Program-made: the position numbers and the translations under genes
The notes under the pieces: generated by a model
The model's database searches: none
The model's input: only the letters and a program-made list of their open reading frames with translations
What the model was told of the DNA's origin: nothing
Assembly (NCBI GenBank): GCA_040752005.1
Contig: JBFMFX010000011.1
Coordinates: 1 to 64,000 of the forward strand
Direction of reading: 5' to 3'
Length of the DNA: 64,000 nucleotides
Source of the DNA: RBG-16-66-20 sp040752005
GTDB lineage: Bacteria > Pseudomonadota > Gammaproteobacteria > Burkholderiales > SG8-39
In this document: piece after piece, positions 40,973 to 49,516 of the stretch
How the letters are laid out: each line of letters begins with the position of its first letter
How positions within the stretch are numbered: position 1 is the first letter of the stretch

Positions 40973-40997
40973 ATACTTGAGCGACGTAATCAGGTAT
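40973..40997 (+). promoter_or_regulatory. IscR type 1 binding site overlapping the isc promoter
   Basis: A 25-base dyad: ATACTTGA (40973-40980), nine central bases, TCAGGTAT (40990-40997). It fits the type 1 IscR consensus (ATASYYGAC-centre-GTCRRSTAT style) at both arms. The likely -10 box TATACT (40972-40977) lies inside its left arm, so IscR binding would block RNA polymerase. The iscR ATG is 14 bases downstream. This predicts autorepression of the operon by [2Fe-2S]-IscR. Confidence 0.8.
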
Positions 40998-41011
40998 AGG
41001 TAAAAGATCCC

Positions 41012-41518
41012 ATGAGACTGACGACGAAGGGCCGTTTCGCGGTGACCGCGATGGTGGATCTGACCATGCGCGCGGAGCGCGGCCCGGTGACCCTTGCCGC
41101 GATCAGCGAGCGCCAGCACATATCGCTCTCTTACTTGGAGCAGCTGTTCGGCAAGCTGCGCCGCGCGAAGCTGGTGAACAGCGTGCGCGGACCCGGCGGC
41201 GGCTACTGCCTGGCGCGGCCCGCGGCGGCGATCCGCATCAGCGACATCATCGCGGCGGTGGACGAGCCGATGGATGCGACGCAGTGCGGCGGCAAGGAGA
41301 ACTGCGACGACGACAAGCGCTGCATGACGCACGATCTGTGGGCGACGCTCAACGCCAAGATGCACGAGTACCTGTCCTCGGTGTCCCTTGCCGACGTGGT
41401 GGCGCACCAGCAGGGCAAGCCGGTGGCGGTGATCCGCAACTTCCGGGACGAGCGCGCAGGGTGCGAGACGAGGCCGGGAGAGACCGCGGCCAATCGCGCG
41501 GAGAGGGTGGCGGCGTGA
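41012..41518 (+). CDS. iscR: Iron-sulfur cluster regulator IscR
   Basis: A 168-residue Rrf2-family protein. The winged helix covers residues 1-80 (MRLTTKGRFAVTAMVDLTMR). The cluster ligands are Cys92, Cys98 and Cys104 (CGGKENCDDDKRC), spaced as in E. coli IscR. It senses [2Fe-2S] supply and represses the isc operon from the site at 40973. Its stop overlaps the iscS start (GTGA). The C-terminal tail after NFRDERAGCETRPGETAA is poorly conserved in general. Confidence 0.96.
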   Translation: MRLTTKGRFAVTAMVDLTMRAERGPVTLAAISERQHISLSYLEQLFGKLRRAKLVNSVRGPGGGYCLARPAAAIRISDIIAAVDEPMDATQCGGKENCDDDKRCMTHDLWATLNAKMHEYLSSVSLADVVAHQQGKPVAVIRNFRDERAGCETRPGETAANRAERVAA

Positions 41519-42735
41519 AGAGCGGACTGAAGTTTCCCATCTACCTCGACTACTCGGCGACGACACCGGTGGATCCGCGTGTCGCCGAGAAAATGATCCC
41601 GTATCTCACCGAGCACTTCGGCAACCCGGCGAGCCGCTCGCACGCGTTCGGCTGGAAGGCCGAAGAGGCGGTCGAGGAGGCGCGCGCGCAGGTCGCGGCG
41701 CTGGTCAATTGCGATCCGAAGGAGCTGGTGTGGACCTCGGGGGCCACCGAGTCCATCAATCTCGCGCTCAAGGGCGCGGCCGAGTTCTACAAGACGAAGG
41801 GCAGGCACCTCGTCACGGTGAAGACCGAGCACAAGGCGACGCTCGACACCATGCGGGAACTCGAGCGCCGCGGTTTCGAGGTCACCTACCTCGACGTGGA
41901 CGGCGAGGGGCTGGTGGATTTGAACGCACTGGAAGCGGCGCTGCGCAAGGACACGATCCTCGTCTCGGTGATGTACGTCAACAACGAGATCGGGGTGATC
42001 CAGGACATCCCGGCGATCGGCGAGATCTGCCGCCGGCGCGGGATCCTGTTCCATGTGGACGCGGCGCAGGCGACCGGCAAGGTGGACATAGACCTCGGCG
42101 CGCTCAAGGTGGATCTCATGTCCTTCTCGGCGCACAAGACCTACGGCCCGAAAGGCGTCGGGGCGCTCTTCATCCGGCGCAAACCGCGCGTGCGGCTGGA
42201 GCCGCAGATCCACGGCGGCGGGCATGAGCGCGGTTTCCGCTCGGGAACCCTGCCGACGCACCAGATCGTCGGCATGGGCGAGGCGTTCCGCATCGCCCGG
42301 CTCGAAATGGGCGCCGAGCGCGAGCGCATCCGCGCGCTCAGCCGCAGGCTCCTGGAGGGCATCCGCGAGATCGAGGAGGTGTACGTCAACGGCTCGCTGG
42401 AGCGGCGCGTGCCGCACAACCTCAACGTCAGTTTCAACTTCGTCGAGGGCGAGTCGCTGATCATGGCGGTCAAGGACATCGCGGTGTCCTCCGGTTCGGC
42501 GTGCACCTCCGCGTCGCTCGAGCCTTCCTACGTGCTGCGCGCGCTCGGGCGTTCGGACGAGCTGGCGCATTCGTCGATCCGCTTCACGCTTGGGCGCTTC
42601 ACCACCGAGGAGGAGATCGAGTACACCGTGAACCACCTCAAGGCGAAGGTGGCCAAGCTTCGGGACATGTCGCCGCTCTGGGAGATGTACAAGGAGGGCG
42701 TGGACCTCAACTCCGTCCAGTGGGCGGCGCACTAG
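41515..42735 (+). CDS. iscS: Cysteine desulfurase IscS
   Basis: A 406-residue PLP enzyme starting with GTG at 41515. Landmarks: PIYLDYSATTPVDPRV, TSGATESINLALKG, HVDAAQATGKV, the PLP-lysine in SFSAHKTYGPKGVGAL, and the mobile-loop Cys in VSSGSACTSASLEPS. It removes sulfur from cysteine and passes it to IscU, to tRNA thiolation factors and others. It ends with the LNSVQWAAH IscU-docking tail. Confidence 0.97.
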   Translation: MKSGLKFPIYLDYSATTPVDPRVAEKMIPYLTEHFGNPASRSHAFGWKAEEAVEEARAQVAALVNCDPKELVWTSGATESINLALKGAAEFYKTKGRHLVTVKTEHKATLDTMRELERRGFEVTYLDVDGEGLVDLNALEAALRKDTILVSVMYVNNEIGVIQDIPAIGEICRRRGILFHVDAAQATGKVDIDLGALKVDLMSFSAHKTYGPKGVGALFIRRKPRVRLEPQIHGGGHERGFRSGTLPTHQIVGMGEAFRIARLEMGAERERIRALSRRLLEGIREIEEVYVNGSLERRVPHNLNVSFNFVEGESLIMAVKDIAVSSGSACTSASLEPSYVLRALGRSDELAHSSIRFTLGRFTTEEEIEYTVNHLKAKVAKLRDMSPLWEMYKEGVDLNSVQWAAH

Positions 42736-42756
42736 CAAACGCAAAGGAGCAGGAAA

Positions 42757-43182
42757 ATGGCGTACAGCAGCAAGGTCATTGACCACTACGAGAACCCGCG
42801 CAACGTCGGCTCGTTCGACAAGTCGGATCCGTCGGTCGGCACCGGCATGGTCGGGGCCCCCGCCTGCGGCGACGTGATGAAGCTGCAGATCAAGGTGAAC
42901 GAGCAGGGCATCATCGAGGACGCGCGCTTCAAGACCTACGGGTGCGGCTCGGCGATCGCTTCCAGCTCGCTCGCCACCGAGTGGATGAAGGGCAAGACGC
43001 TGGAGGAGGCCGAGAAAATCCGCAATACGCAGATCGCGGAGGAGCTGGCGCTGCCGCCGGTGAAGATCCACTGCTCGATCCTCGCCGAGGACGCGATCAA
43101 GGCGGCGATCGCCGACTACCGGCGCAAGCACGGCCTCGCGCCGCAGAAGGACGCGCCCCGGGACGAGCGCAAGGTCGCCTGA
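42757..43182 (+). CDS. iscU: Fe-S cluster scaffold IscU
   Basis: A 141-residue scaffold. Cluster ligands: Cys37 in GAPACGDVMK, Cys63 in KTYGCGSAIASSS, and Cys106 in VKIHCSILAEDAIKAA. The HscA-binding motif LPPVK precedes the last Cys (written ALPPVKIHC). It is the platform on which IscS sulfur and iron are assembled. An AAAGGAG ribosome binding site lies at 42743-42749. The C-terminal 10 residues are an unconserved charged tail. Confidence 0.97.
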   Translation: MAYSSKVIDHYENPRNVGSFDKSDPSVGTGMVGAPACGDVMKLQIKVNEQGIIEDARFKTYGCGSAIASSSLATEWMKGKTLEEAEKIRNTQIAEELALPPVKIHCSILAEDAIKAAIADYRRKHGLAPQKDAPRDERKVA

Positions 43183-43184
43183 CG

Positions 43185-43508
43185 ATGCCGGTGACGCTCA
43201 CCGAAAGCGCGGCGGCGCACGTCAAGAGCTTTCTCGCCCGGCGCGGCAAGGGCGTGGGGCTGCGCGTCGGCGTGCGCACGTCCGGCTGCTCGGGCATGGC
43301 CTATCGTCTGGAATTCGCCGATGCGGTCAACCCCGACGATCTCGAATTCGAGAGCCACGGCGTGAAGGTGGTGGTGGACGCGAAGAGCCTGCCCTATCTC
43401 GAGGGCACCGAGCTCGATTACGCGCGCGAAGGCCTCAACGAGGGTTTCAAGTTCCGCAATCCGAACGTGAAGGACCAGTGCGGCTGCGGCGAGTCCTTCA
43501 ACGTCTAG
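43185..43508 (+). CDS. iscA: A-type Fe-S carrier IscA
   Basis: A 107-residue A-type carrier with the three cluster cysteines: Cys35 in RTSGCSGMAYRLEF and the C-terminal CGCGESF pair. It starts two bases after iscU stops. It delivers clusters, especially [4Fe-4S], to apo-targets. The short gap after it is followed by hscB. Confidence 0.96.
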   Translation: MPVTLTESAAAHVKSFLARRGKGVGLRVGVRTSGCSGMAYRLEFADAVNPDDLEFESHGVKVVVDAKSLPYLEGTELDYAREGLNEGFKFRNPNVKDQCGCGESFNV

Positions 43509-43585
43509 GCGGCTGACCGCAAGCGCGCGCGCGACCGCCGCCGTACCGGACGCGCGCGCGGCCGCGCAAGCCGTCGCTGCAAACG

Positions 43586-44131
43586 ATGACCAACCATTTC
43601 GAGCTGTTCGGCCTGGCGCCGGCGTACGCGCTCGACACCGAGGCGCTGGAGCGCGCCTGGCGCGAGGTGCAGGCGCGCGTGCACCCGGACCGCTACGCGC
43701 ACGCCGGGGCGGCGGAGCGGCGGGCCTCGCTGGCGTGGTCGGCGCGCGCCAACGAGGCGTATCGGCTGCTGAAGGACCCGGTCGAGCGCGCGCGCTACCT
43801 GCTGGAACTGAACGGCGTTGACCCCCAGTTCGAAACCTGCACCGCGATGCCGGAGGAGTTTCTGCAGCGGCAGATGGAGCTGCGCGAGGCGCTGGCGGAG
43901 GCGCGCGCAGCGAAGGACGCGGCGCGCCTTGCGCAGCTTGGGCGGGAAGTCGCCGCAGCGGCGCACGCCCTTGAGGCGGACATCGCGCGCCGCATGGACG
44001 CCGAGCGCGATTACACCGGCGCGGCGGGGCTGGTGCGCGAGCTGCAGTTCCTGCGCCGGCTCGCCGAAGAGATAGACACGGCCAGAGATTTCGAACAGGA
44101 CGGTCCCGATGGCGCTGCTGCAGATCGCTGA
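43586..44131 (+). CDS. hscB: Co-chaperone HscB (J-domain)
   Basis: A 181-residue protein with an N-terminal J domain (HFELFGLAPAYALD, HPD motif in RVHPDRYAHA) and a C-terminal three-helix bundle for IscU binding. It stimulates HscA ATPase to release clusters from IscU. Its 3' end overlaps hscA by 23 bases. The 77 bases before it are almost pure C/G alternation and hold no gene. Confidence 0.94.
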   Translation: MTNHFELFGLAPAYALDTEALERAWREVQARVHPDRYAHAGAAERRASLAWSARANEAYRLLKDPVERARYLLELNGVDPQFETCTAMPEEFLQRQMELREALAEARAAKDAARLAQLGREVAAAAHALEADIARRMDAERDYTGAAGLVRELQFLRRLAEEIDTARDFEQDGPDGAAADR

Positions 44132-45977
44132 GCCCGGCGCGTCCCCGGCGCCGCACGAGCATCGCCGGGCGGTCGGGATTGACCTCGGCACCACCCATTC
44201 GCTGGTCGCGACCGTGCGCAGCGGCGCGCCGACGGTGCTCGCCGACGAGCAGGGCCGGCCGCTGCTGCCCTCGATCGTGCGCTATTGCGCCGACGGCGGC
44301 GTGCAGGTGGGCTACGAGGCGCAGGCGCACCAGGCCGACGATCCGAAGAACACGATCGCGTCGGTGAAGCGGCTGATGGGCCGCGGGCTGAAGGACATCG
44401 TCTGGAGCGGAAACGCTCCCTACGACTTCGTAGACGCCCCCGGCATGGTGCAGCTTCGCACCGTCGCCGGGGTGAAGAGTCCGGTGGAGGTCTCGGCGGA
44501 GATCCTGCGCGTGTTGCGCCTTCGCGCAGAGCGCGCCCTCGGCGGGGAACTCGTCGGCGCGGTGGTGACGGTGCCGGCGTACTTCGACGACGCGCAGCGT
44601 CAGGCGACCAAGGACGCGGCGCGGCTCGCGGGCCTGGAGGTACTGCGGCTGCTGAACGAACCGACGGCCGCCGCGGTGGCCTACGGGCTCGAAAATGCCT
44701 CCGAGGGCGTGTACGCGGTATTCGATCTCGGCGGCGGCACGTTCGACATCTCGATTCTGCGGCTCTCGCGCGGCGTGTTCGAGGTGCTCGCGACCAACGG
44801 CGACGCGGCGCTCGGCGGCGACGATTTCGATCAGCGCATCGCCCGCTGGGCGCTCGCGCAGGCCGGCCTGCCGGAACCCGGGGCGAGGGACGCGCGGCGG
44901 CTTGCGCTTGCCGCGCGCGCCGCGAAGGAGCGTCTTGCCGTCGAGGAGCAGGCGCCGCTGGTCGCCGAACTCACCGGCGGCCGGCGCGTGGAGATCGTCC
45001 TCGCGCGCGAGACGTTCGAGAGGATCACCGCCGATCTGGTGCAGAGGACGCTCGGTCCGGTCCGCCGTGCGCTGCGCGACGCCGGGCTCTCGCCCGGCGA
45101 GGTGAAGGGGGTCGTCATGGTGGGCGGTGCAACCCGCATGCGCCACGTGCAGCGCGCCGTGGGCGACTTCTTCGGCCGCAAGCCGCTCAACAACCTCGAT
45201 CCCGACCAGGTGGTCGCGCTCGGCGCCGCCATGCAGGCGAACGTGCTCGCCGGCAACAAGCCGGCGGGCGAGGACTGGCTGCTGCTTGACGTGATCCCGC
45301 TTTCGCTCGGCATCGAGACGATGGGCGGGCTGGTCGAGCGCATCATCCCGCGCAATTCCGCGATCCCGACCGCGCGCGCGCAGGAGTTCACCACCTTCAA
45401 GGACGGGCAGACGGCGATGAGCATCCACGTGGTGCAGGGCGAGCGCGAGCGGGTGTCCGATTGCCGCTCGCTCGCGCGCTTCGAGCTGCGCGGAATTCCG
45501 CCGCTGCCGGCGGGGGCGGCGCGCGTGCGCGTCACCTTCCAGGTGGACGCCGACGGCCTGCTCTCGGTCTCGGCGCGCGAGAAATCCAGCGGCGTCGAGG
45601 CCTCGGTGGTGGTCAAGCCCTCCTACGGGCTTTCCGAGTCCGACATCGAGCGGATGCTGCGCGATTCGATCGAGCACGCGCGCGAGGACATGGCGGCGCG
45701 GGCGCTCGCCGAGGCGCGCGTCGAGGCCGAGCGCATCGCCAGCGCGGTGCGCGGTGCGATTGCCGCCGACGGCGCGCTGCTCGAGCCGGCCGAGCGCGCC
45801 GAGCTGGAGCGGCTGCTCGCCGAGCTGGAGGCGGCCCTGCCGGCGGAAGACCCGCGCGCGATCCGGCGCGCGATGGAGGCGCTCAACCGTGCCTCCGAGC
45901 CGTTCGCCGCACGGCGCATGAACGAGGCGGTGCGGCGCGCGCTTGCCGGGCGCAACCTCGCCAACTTGGACGTCTGA
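44109..45977 (+). CDS. hscA: Hsp70-type chaperone HscA
   Basis: A 622-residue Hsp70. ATPase signatures: GIDLGTTHSLVA, VFDLGGGTFDISIL and VVMVGGATRMRHVQRAV. The substrate domain and an Ala/Glu-rich helical lid follow (GAIAADGALLEPAERAELERLLAELEAAL). It acts with HscB on IscU. Its start lies inside the hscB 3' end, so translation is coupled. Confidence 0.96.
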   Translation: MALLQIAEPGASPAPHEHRRAVGIDLGTTHSLVATVRSGAPTVLADEQGRPLLPSIVRYCADGGVQVGYEAQAHQADDPKNTIASVKRLMGRGLKDIVWSGNAPYDFVDAPGMVQLRTVAGVKSPVEVSAEILRVLRLRAERALGGELVGAVVTVPAYFDDAQRQATKDAARLAGLEVLRLLNEPTAAAVAYGLENASEGVYAVFDLGGGTFDISILRLSRGVFEVLATNGDAALGGDDFDQRIARWALAQAGLPEPGARDARRLALAARAAKERLAVEEQAPLVAELTGGRRVEIVLARETFERITADLVQRTLGPVRRALRDAGLSPGEVKGVVMVGGATRMRHVQRAVGDFFGRKPLNNLDPDQVVALGAAMQANVLAGNKPAGEDWLLLDVIPLSLGIETMGGLVERIIPRNSAIPTARAQEFTTFKDGQTAMSIHVVQGERERVSDCRSLARFELRGIPPLPAGAARVRVTFQVDADGLLSVSAREKSSGVEASVVVKPSYGLSESDIERMLRDSIEHAREDMAARALAEARVEAERIASAVRGAIAADGALLEPAERAELERLLAELEAALPAEDPRAIRRAMEALNRASEPFAARRMNEAVRRALAGRNLANLDV

Positions 45978-46324
45978 TGCCGCGTCTGAAGGTGCTGCCG
46001 CATGCGACGATCTGTCCGCAGGGCGCCGAGATCGAGGCGCGCAGCGGCGATACGATCTGCGACACGCTGCTCGCGCACGGCATCGAGATCGAGCACGCCT
46101 GCGAGAAATCCTGCGCCTGCACCACCTGCCATGTCATCGTGCGCGAGGGCTACGAATCGCTCGAACCGCCGCAGGAGCGCGAGGAGGACCTGCTCGACAA
46201 GGCCTGGGGGCTGGAAGCGACCTCGCGGCTGTCCTGCCAGGCGCGCGTGGCGCACGCGGACCTGGTGATCGAGATCCCGAAGTACACCATCAACTACGAA
46301 CGCGAAGGGGGCGCGAAGAAATGA
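45977..46324 (+). CDS. fdx: [2Fe-2S] ferredoxin of the ISC system
   Basis: A 115-residue ferredoxin with ligands in EHACEKSCACTTCHVIV (three Cys) and the distal RLSCQARV Cys. It supplies electrons for cluster assembly on IscU. Its start overlaps the hscA stop (TGATG form) and its stop overlaps the iscX start (ATGA). Confidence 0.96.
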   Translation: MPRLKVLPHATICPQGAEIEARSGDTICDTLLAHGIEIEHACEKSCACTTCHVIVREGYESLEPPQEREEDLLDKAWGLEATSRLSCQARVAHADLVIEIPKYTINYEREGGAKK

Positions 46325-46515
46325 AGTGGACCGACTCGCGCGAGATCGCCCTCGCGCTTGCGGAGAAGTATCCGGACCAGGACCCGAAGGCGGTCAACTT
46401 CGTGGACCTGTACCAGTGGGTGCTGCAGCTGGAGGGTTTCGACGACGACCCGAAGCGCTGCGGCGAGCGCATCCTCGAGGCGATCCAGATGGCATGGATC
46501 GAGGAGTGCGCCTGA
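46321..46515 (+). CDS. iscX: ISC accessory protein IscX
   Basis: A 64-residue acidic protein: MKWTDSREIALALAEKYPDQDPKAVNFVDLYQWVLQLEGF, then the DDDPKRCGERILEAIQMAWIEE block, matching IscX/YfhJ. It binds IscS and iron and tunes the rate of cluster assembly. It is the last gene of the operon. Confidence 0.96.
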   Translation: MKWTDSREIALALAEKYPDQDPKAVNFVDLYQWVLQLEGFDDDPKRCGERILEAIQMAWIEECA

Positions 46516-46585
46516 GCGGCGCGCGGCCCGGGCCGCCGCGGGCCGTCATCCGCTCGCCCGGCGGGTGCGTTGATGGAGGGGCGTC

Positions 46586-47179
46586 ATGAAGGGTGCGCTC
46601 TTTTTCCTGGTGCTTGCCTGTGCCGCCCCGTCGGCCGCGGCGCAGATCTACCGCTGGACCGACGCGCAGGGCCGCGTGCACTTTTCCAACCAGACGCCGC
46701 CTCCGGGGGTGAATGCCGTCGTCGTGGATCCGCATGCGAAGGAAGTGCCCCCGGCGCCCCAGCCGCAGAGCGGGCCGGGCTGCTACACGCTTGCCTGCGA
46801 GCGCGAGCGGCTCGAGGAGCGCGAGCGGCGCAGGGCGGAGGCGGAAAAGCGCGAGGCGGAGGAACGCGCGGCACGCGCTGCGCGCGAACCGAAGCCGGCG
46901 CGCGGGCTCTCGTTCGCCAAGTACATCAGCATCCAGCGCGGCATGACCGAGGGCGAGGTGCTCGTGATCGCCGGCGAGCCCGATCTCGTCTCCGATCAGG
47001 GTATCGCGATCGCCGCGCCGGCGACCGTTCCGATGGGGCGACGGCACTCCGGCGCCGCGCGCGCCGGGCTGGCGCTGAAAACCTGGACATACCTTCCGAC
47101 CGCAGCCGACCCGTTCATCACCACCCTCACGCTGGTGGGCGGGCGAGTGTCGGAGATCGAGCGCGTCAGGAAGTTCTGA
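46586..47179 (+). CDS. DUF4124-domain exported protein with coiled coil
   Basis: A 197-residue protein with a signal peptide (MKGALFFLVLACAAPSAAAQ), followed by the DUF4124 block IYRWTDAQGRVHFSNQTPPPG. A highly charged coiled coil (RERLEERERRRAEAEKREAEERAARAARE) follows, then a small C-terminal domain (ISIQRGMTEGEVLVIAGEPDLVS) resembling the SmpA/BamE fold. DUF4124 proteins are periplasmic and of unknown function. It ends at the same base pair where the opposite-strand msrA ends. Confidence 0.78.
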   Translation: MKGALFFLVLACAAPSAAAQIYRWTDAQGRVHFSNQTPPPGVNAVVVDPHAKEVPPAPQPQSGPGCYTLACERERLEERERRRAEAEKREAEERAARAAREPKPARGLSFAKYISIQRGMTEGEVLVIAGEPDLVSDQGIAIAAPATVPMGRRHSGAARAGLALKTWTYLPTAADPFITTLTLVGGRVSEIERVRKF

Positions 47180-47773
47180 TCACTTCGCCCTGAGCTTTCC
47201 CCAGAGCTGGTCGAGCCGGGCGTAGCGGCCGCAGCCGTTCACGTAGAACTGGTAGCGCACCGGGTTCTTCCTGTAGTAGTCCTGGTGGTATTCCTCCGCC
47301 GGCCAGAAGCGGCTTGCCTTCACGATCGGAGTGAGGATCTTTCCCTTGAACGGCTTTTCCTTCTCCCACTTCGCCTTGGACGCCTCCGCCAGGCGCCGCT
47401 GCTCTTCGGTGAGCCAGTAGATGCCGGGCCGGTACTGCGAGCCGGAGTCGCAGAACTGCCGGTCGAGCGTCGTCGGATCGTGGTTGAACCAGAACACCTC
47501 CAGCAGCTTCTCGTAGCTCACCTTCGCCGGATCGTAGACCACCTCGACCGCCTCGGTGTGGCCGGTGAGCCCGCTGCCGACCTGCTCGTAGGTCGGGCTC
47601 TCGGTCCGGCCGTCGGTGTAGCCGGAGACGACCGAGACCACGCCGGGCACCTTCTCGAACGCCTCCTCCATGCACCAGAAGCAGCCGCCGGCGAATATCG
47701 CCTTCGCCGGGGTCTGCGCCGCCACCACGCCGGGCATCGCGAGCAGGCCGACGAGGATGAGCAACGTTCGCAT
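47180..47773 (-). CDS. msrA: Peptide methionine sulfoxide reductase MsrA, exported
   Basis: A 197-residue MsrA with catalytic GGCFWCMEEAF (Cys31) preceded by a signal peptide (LLILVGLLAMPGVVAAQ). Other hallmarks are GYTDGRTESPTYEQV, GHTEAVEVVYDP, and the late YHQDYYRKNP. It reduces methionine-S-sulfoxide in the periplasm. The recycling cysteines of longer MsrA forms appear limited to NGCGRY near the C-terminus. Confidence 0.93.
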   Translation of the reverse strand: MRTLLILVGLLAMPGVVAAQTPAKAIFAGGCFWCMEEAFEKVPGVVSVVSGYTDGRTESPTYEQVGSGLTGHTEAVEVVYDPAKVSYEKLLEVFWFNHDPTTLDRQFCDSGSQYRPGIYWLTEEQRRLAEASKAKWEKEKPFKGKILTPIVKASRFWPAEEYHQDYYRKNPVRYQFYVNGCGRYARLDQLWGKLRAK

Positions 47774-47809
47774 GGCGGCCGTTCCGGCTGCCGGACGAGG
47801 CCCGCGGCG

Positions 47810-48640
47810 CTACTCGATCTTCGCCTTGGCGCGCATCTCGCGTACCAGGTTCTCCACCTTCACTTGCATCAGCCGCTGCTCGATCTGCGGCCGCACCTGC
47901 GCGAGCGGGGGGAAATTGACCGGCCGTACGTCGTCGAGCCGGATGATGTGAAAGCCGAAGCGCGTGCGCACCGGCGCGCTCGTCGTTGTGCCCTTTTCCA
48001 GCTTGACCATGGCGCTGGCGAATTCCTTGTCGAAGGTCGCGGGCACGTTCCAGTCGAGGTCGCCGCCGCGCATGCGCGTGCCCTCGTCCATCGAGTGCTT
48101 GGCCGCCAGATCCTCGAACTTCGCGCCGCCGCGCAGCTCGGCGAGCAGTTTCTTCGCCTCGTCTTCGCTGCCGACCAGGATGTGTCGCGCGCGGTACTCC
48201 GTGGTCCCGGTCTGTTGCTTGGCGCGCTCGTACTCCTTCTGCACCTCGGCATCGGTCACCGGGTGCTGGCGCACCCAGTCGCGCAGGTACGCCTGCACGA
48301 TCACGCTCTGGCGCGCGAAATCCACCTCCTGCTGCACCTCCGGGCGCTTGGCGAAACCGGTGCGGTTCGCCTCCTGCATGATGATCTCGCGGTTGATCAG
48401 CTCTTCGCGGATCATCGCGCGCAACTGCTCGCTGTCGGCGGCGCCCTGCTGGATGCGCTGCTGCGCGATCATGTCGGCGCGCTGGCGCGGAATGGCGACG
48501 CCGTTCACGGTGGCGAGCGGCCCGGAGGGGGCGGGCTTCGCCGCCTCCTTGGTCGGCAGCGCGTGCGGCTTTGCCGGCGCCTGCGCGACGGCGAACGGAG
48601 CGCTCGCCGCAAGTACGGCGGCGGTGATCAGTCTGTTCAT
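47810..48640 (-). CDS. Parvulin-type peptidyl-prolyl isomerase, SurA/PrsA-like
   Basis: A 276-residue exported protein: signal peptide (AAVLAASAPFAVAQA), a SurA-N-like helical region (RQRADMIAQQRIQQGAADSEQLRAMIREELINREIIMQEA), and a parvulin domain (YRARHILVGSEDEAKKLLAELRGGAKFEDLAAKHSMDEGT, GDLDWN, RTRFGFHIIRLDD). It helps fold outer-membrane or periplasmic proteins. Unlike SurA, it has a single parvulin domain. Confidence 0.9.
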   Translation of the reverse strand: MNRLITAAVLAASAPFAVAQAPAKPHALPTKEAAKPAPSGPLATVNGVAIPRQRADMIAQQRIQQGAADSEQLRAMIREELINREIIMQEANRTGFAKRPEVQQEVDFARQSVIVQAYLRDWVRQHPVTDAEVQKEYERAKQQTGTTEYRARHILVGSEDEAKKLLAELRGGAKFEDLAAKHSMDEGTRMRGGDLDWNVPATFDKEFASAMVKLEKGTTTSAPVRTRFGFHIIRLDDVRPVNFPPLAQVRPQIEQRLMQVKVENLVREMRAKAKIE

Positions 48641-48689
48641 GGCGGTTCCTGGTTTGACACGATGCGTGATTATGCGTCAGTTTTGCGCG

Positions 48690-48968
48690 TCAGGCGCGGG
48701 CGCCGGGTTCGCCCGGTGCGAAGGCGCGGATCGCGAGCGCGTGGATCGGATTGTGCATCAGGTCGCCGAGCGCGGCGTACACCATGCGATGGCGCTCGAG
48801 CGGCGGCTTGCCGGCGAACGCCGCCGCGACGATGGTGAGGCGCCAATGGGTGTTGCCGCCGGGCGCGGCGCCCGCGTGGCCGGCGTGGCGCGCGCTCTCG
48901 TCTTCCAGCTCCAGGCGCTCGGGCGCCAGCGCCGCGAGGCGCCGCTCGATCTCGGCACGCACGCTCAC
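48690..48968 (-). CDS. BolA-family protein
   Basis: A 92-residue BolA homologue from GTG 48968, which overlaps the yciB stop by 4 bases. Conserved parts: IERRLAALAPERLELEDES, HWRLTIVAAAFAGKPPLERHRMVYAALGDLMHNPIHALAI. BolA proteins bind [2Fe-2S]-glutaredoxins and DNA and affect morphology and stress response. The Gly-rich insertion (HAGHAGAAPGGNTH) replaces the usual short loop. Confidence 0.87.
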   Translation of the reverse strand: MSVRAEIERRLAALAPERLELEDESARHAGHAGAAPGGNTHWRLTIVAAAFAGKPPLERHRMVYAALGDLMHNPIHALAIRAFAPGEPGARA

Positions 48969-49516
48969 GGCTCGCCCTTGCGCCCGCCCGGCGGGTCGAG
49001 GTAGCGCCCGAGTACCAGCGCCTGGCCGAGAACGAACAGCAGCATCAGCCCGATGCCGCCGAAGAGCTTGAACTGCACCCAGGCCGCCTCGCTGAAGTTG
49101 TACGCGACCAGCAGGTTCGCCGCGCCCATCAGCACGAAGAACGCGACCCAGCTCCAGTTCAGCCGTTCCCACACCGGCTCCGGCAGGCGCAGCTCCTTCG
49201 CCATCACCGCGCGGATGAGGTTGCGGTCGAACGCGGTGGCGGAGACTGCGAGCACGGCGGCGAACAGCCAGTAGAGCACGGTCGGCTTCCACATGATGAA
49301 CAGCCGTTCCTTGAGCGCGAGCGTCAGCCCGCCGAACACCAGGATGATCCCGAGGCTTGCCCACAGCATCGGCTCGACGCGGCGCCGGCGCAGCCGCAGC
49401 CACGCGACCTGGGCGAGCGTGGCGGCGATCGCCGCCGCGGTGGCCGCGAAGATGTCGCTCGCCCAGTACACCGCGACAAAGCACAGGACCGGGAAGAGGT
49501 CGAAGAGGAACTTCAT
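48965..49516 (-). CDS. yciB: Intracellular septation protein, YciB family
   Basis: A 183-residue membrane protein starting MKFLFDLFPVLCFVAVYW, with five hydrophobic segments. The family motifs NWSWVAFFVLMGAANLLVAY and VQFKLFGGIGLMLLFVLGQALVL are intact. It supports septation and the envelope in proteobacteria. It overlaps both neighbours by 4 bases and so sits in a GFA-yciB-bolA operon. Confidence 0.93.
   Translation of the reverse strand: MKFLFDLFPVLCFVAVYWASDIFAATAAAIAATLAQVAWLRLRRRRVEPMLWASLGIILVFGGLTLALKERLFIMWKPTVLYWLFAAVLAVSATAFDRNLIRAVMAKELRLPEPVWERLNWSWVAFFVLMGAANLLVAYNFSEAAWVQFKLFGGIGLMLLFVLGQALVLGRYLDPPGGRKGEP

Noticed and set aside
43509..43585. Alternating C/G tract between iscA and hscB as possible Z-DNA or a regulatory element
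   Set aside because: Similar runs are common in this GC-rich window and nothing else marks the site.
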